From an uncultured Paracoccus sp. (GTDB lineage: Bacteria; Pseudomonadota; Alphaproteobacteria; Rhodobacterales; Rhodobacteraceae): a stretch of 64,000 nt of DNA. The stretch is from contig NZ_CAMEFG010000016.1 in the NCBI RefSeq assembly GCF_945915435.1, positions 1 to 64,000 of the forward strand, read 5' to 3'. Shown in pieces: positions 61,764 to 64,000 of the stretch (within the stretch, counting starts at the first letter, position 1; every line of letters starts with the position of its first letter). The translations under genes and the position numbers were made by a program. The notes under the pieces were generated by a model that saw only the letters and a list, made by a program, of their open reading frames with translations, had not been told where the DNA came from and did not search any database.

Positions 61764-63143
61764 TCAGAGCTCGTCGGGCAGCATCTTGCCGGGGTTGAGG
61801 ATGTTCCTGGGATCCAGCGCCTGCTTGACGGCGGCCATCGCCTGGCAGGCCTCGCCATGCTGGGCGGCCATATAGGCCCGCTTGCCCAGCCCGACGCCAT
61901 GCTCTCCGCTGATCGTGCCGCCGACAGCGATGGCGCGGCTGGCCATGCGCCCGGCGACGCGCTTGGCGGCGGCCAGTTCCTCGGGGCGGTCGGGGTCGAT
62001 CAGCAGGGTGGCGTGGAAATTGCCGTCGCCCACATGGCCGAGGATCGGGCCAAGCAACCCCTCGGCGGCGATATCGTCGCGCGCGGCGGTGACCGCGGCG
62101 GCCAGTTCGGACATGGGCACGCAGATGTCGGTGACCACCGCCGTCGCGCCGGGGCGCAGCGAAAGGCAGGCCGGATAGGCGCCGTGGCGCATCTTCCACA
62201 GCCGCGCGCGTTCCTCGGGGGTGCTGGCCCAGTCGAAGCCGCGCCCGCCGAAATCGCCCGCGATATCGCCGAAACGCGCGGCGTCCTCGCGCACCGATTC
62301 GGCCGAGCCGTGGAACTCGACCAGCAGGTGCGGACGGGCCGGCAGGTCGGTCCCGGCATGGCTGTTGAAGGCGCGGGCGGTGTCCTCGTCCACGAATTCG
62401 ATCCGCGCCATCGGAACACCCGACTGGATGGTGGCGGTGACGCATTCCACCGCATCCTCCAGCGAATCGAAGGCGCAGATCGCGGCGGCGACATCCTCGG
62501 GCTGGCCGTGCAGGCGCAGGGTCAGTTCGGTGATGATCGCCAGCGTGCCCTCGGAACCCACCAGCAGCGCCGTCAGGTCCAGCCCCGCGCTGGATTTCGC
62601 GGCGCGCGTGCCGGTGCGGATGATGCGCCCATCCGCCAGCACGGCCTCAAGCGCCAGCACATTGTCGCGCATCGTGCCGTAGCGCACCGCCGTCGTGCCG
62701 CTGGCACGGGTCGCGGCCATACCGCCAAGCGTCGCGTTCGCGCCGGGATCGACGGGGAAGAACAGCCCGGTCGCGCGCAGGTCGGCATTCAGCGCCTCAC
62801 GCGTGACGCCGGGCTGGACGACGGCCAGCATGTCCTCGGGGCGGGTCTCGATCACGCGGTCCATGCGGCTCATGTTCAGCGTGATGCCGCCCCGCACCGC
62901 CAGCGCCTGCCCTTCCAGCGAGGTGCCCACCCCCCAGCCGATCACCGGGATGTCATGGGCATTGCACAGCGACAGGATGAACGAGACCTCGGCGGTCGTC
63001 TCGGGCCATGCCACCGCATCGGGCGGCGGGGCGCGGTGAAAGCTCTCGGATCCGGCATGTTGCGCGCGCACCCCGCTGGCGGTCGAGAAACGCGCGCCGA
63101 GACGGTCGGCCAGCTCATCAAGGACAAACTCGGGTATGGTCAT
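61764..63143 (-). CDS. FAD-linked oxidase, D-lactate/glycolate dehydrogenase (GlcD-like)
   Basis: Flavoprotein of 459 aa: FAD-binding PCMH domain (IPVIGWGVGTSLEGQALAVRGGITLNMSRMDRVIE, VDPGANATLGGMAATRASGTTAVRYGTMRDNVLALEAVLADG) and FAD-oxidase C-terminal domain ending GTISGEHGVGLGKRAYM...ALDPRNILNPGKML. Likely a D-lactate dehydrogenase (cytochrome) or related 2-hydroxyacid dehydrogenase. No partner FeS subunit gene is adjacent. Confidence 0.88.
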   Translation of the reverse strand: MTIPEFVLDELADRLGARFSTASGVRAQHAGSESFHRAPPPDAVAWPETTAEVSFILSLCNAHDIPVIGWGVGTSLEGQALAVRGGITLNMSRMDRVIETRPEDMLAVVQPGVTREALNADLRATGLFFPVDPGANATLGGMAATRASGTTAVRYGTMRDNVLALEAVLADGRIIRTGTRAAKSSAGLDLTALLVGSEGTLAIITELTLRLHGQPEDVAAAICAFDSLEDAVECVTATIQSGVPMARIEFVDEDTARAFNSHAGTDLPARPHLLVEFHGSAESVREDAARFGDIAGDFGGRGFDWASTPEERARLWKMRHGAYPACLSLRPGATAVVTDICVPMSELAAAVTAARDDIAAEGLLGPILGHVGDGNFHATLLIDPDRPEELAAAKRVAGRMASRAIAVGGTISGEHGVGLGKRAYMAAQHGEACQAMAAVKQALDPRNILNPGKMLPDEL

Positions 63144-63212
63144 CGGATCGCTTCCCGTCGCAAGGTCTGGCCCCGACTATCCTACCGGCGGGGTCCCGGC
63201 ACAAGGCCCGGA

Positions 63213-64000
63213 TCAATGCGCCTCGATCCGCTGACCGCTTTCGGCGTCGAACAGATGGACCGCGCCCGGCTCGGCGGCCAGGTGCAGCGTCTCGCCCAGG
63301 GGATACTGGTTCGACAGCGAGACGGTCAGCAACTGATCGCCCACCATGCCGTGAACCAGCCGCGAGACCCCCAGTTCCTCGATCGCGCGGACCTGCATCG
63401 CGATCTGGCCGCTGTCCGAGGGCTTGAGGTCCTCGGGGCGGATGCCCACCAGCCCGGCATGGGCGCTGCCCGGCAGATGGGGCACCGCATGGGCGGGCAG
63501 AAGGTTCATCGCGGGCGATCCGATGAAGCCCGCGACGAAGGCGCTGGCGGGCTTGCGGTAGACGTCAAGCGGCGTGCCGATCTGCTCGATCCGCCCGCCG
63601 TTCAGCACGACCAGCCGGTCGGCCAGCGTCATCGCCTCTAGCTGGTCATGGGTCACATAGATCGAAGTCGTGCCAAGCCTGCGCTGCAAGTCCTTGATTT
63701 CCAGGCGCATCGTCGCGCGCAGCTTGGCGTCCAGGTTCGACAGCGGTTCGTCGAACAGAAAGGCCGCCGGTTCGCGCACGATGGCGCGGCCCATTGCGAC
63801 GCGCTGGCGCTGGCCGCCCGAAAGCGCGCGGGGCTTGCGGTCCAGGTAATCCCCGATTTGCAGGATCTGCGCCACTTCCGCCACGCGGCGGTCGATCTCG
63901 GCGCGCGGGGTGCCGCGGTTCTTCAGCCCATAGGCCAGGTTCTGGCGCACCGTCATATGCGGATAAAGCGCATAGTTCTGGAACACCATTGCGATGTCGC
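63213..64000 (-). CDS. UgpC/MalK-family ABC transporter ATP-binding protein, cut by the window end
   Basis: Partial ATPase lacking its N-terminus and Walker A, which lie beyond 64000. Seen: Q-loop [14 protein letters not shown], signature [19 protein letters not shown], Walker [16 protein letters not shown], switch His [15 protein letters not shown] and a C-terminal TOBE-like domain ([14 protein letters not shown]...). The class serves sugar and polyol importers. The partner genes are outside the window. Confidence 0.85.
   Translation of the reverse strand, partial: DIAMVFQNYALYPHMTVRQNLAYGLKNRGTPRAEIDRRVAEVAQILQIGDYLDRKPRALSGGQRQRVAMGRAIVREPAAFLFDEPLSNLDAKLRATMRLEIKDLQRRLGTTSIYVTHDQLEAMTLADRLVVLNGGRIEQIGTPLDVYRKPASAFVAGFIGSPAMNLLPAHAVPHLPGSAHAGLVGIRPEDLKPSDSGQIAMQVRAIEELGVSRLVHGMVGDQLLTVSLSNQYPLGETLHLAAEPGAVHLFDAESGQRIEAH

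Overview
The window is GC-rich, almost fully coding alphaproteobacterial DNA. RpoH-type sigma factor, UbiK (BMFP), a DUF6476 protein, a DUF1467 protein, PrpE and Mce point to Rhodobacterales. The sulfonate genes, above all suyAB and suyZ known from Paracoccus, make Paracoccus or a close relative the likely source. No tRNA, rRNA, CRISPR array, transposase or phage gene was seen.

Region 1 (about 1-31 kb) is a catabolic island for C3 and probably other organosulfonates. It holds a GMC oxidoreductase; a LacI-controlled enolase-superfamily gene whose N-terminus is lost; a broken suyZ; suyB-suyA (sulfolactate sulfo-lyase); and a NitT/TauT-type ABC importer with two permeases next to a LacI regulator. 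Divergent from that regulator run hpsN, an SDR and a Zn-alcohol dehydrogenase (HpsNOP-like, dihydroxypropanesulfonate to sulfolactate). Then come a YihU-like sulfolactaldehyde reductase, a LysR regulator and a TauE/SafE exporter. A tightly coupled minus-strand operon follows: succinate-dehydrogenase-like iron-sulfur protein, two cytochrome b anchors, flavoprotein, two-subunit class I fumarase, intact suyZ and a NIPSNAP protein. It is divergent from a second TauABC-like importer. A GntR regulator, an orphan TctC-type binding protein and slcC-comC (sulfolactate racemisation by two dehydrogenases) close the island. The known chemistry is: DHPS is oxidised to (R)-sulfolactate by HpsN, SlcC/ComC interconvert sulfolactate enantiomers, SuyAB releases pyruvate and sulfite, and the exporters remove sulfite or sulfate. 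The SDH-like/fumarase/SuyZ operon is not part of this known route. It is the best candidate for an undescribed desulfonation pathway, for example for sulfosuccinate.

Region 2 (about 31-64 kb) looks like ordinary chromosome. It holds a YqiJK-type membrane pair, pgeF/methyltransferase/lgt, ubiK, rluD and rpoH. A 1.25 kb gene-free stretch with repeats follows. Then come a pyrimidine/nucleoside salvage operon (cdd-deoB-add-upp), maeB and prpE, small envelope and housekeeping genes, mce, a response regulator, a DUF1501/DUF1800 pair, aspS with an unusual AT-rich in-frame insert, a CPBP protease, a GH25 lipoprotein, a GlcD-like flavoprotein, and a UgpC-like ATPase cut by the window end.

Limits: everything is read by eye from sequence and the ORF track. 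No database search, structure prediction or statistics were run, and family names rest on motif recognition.
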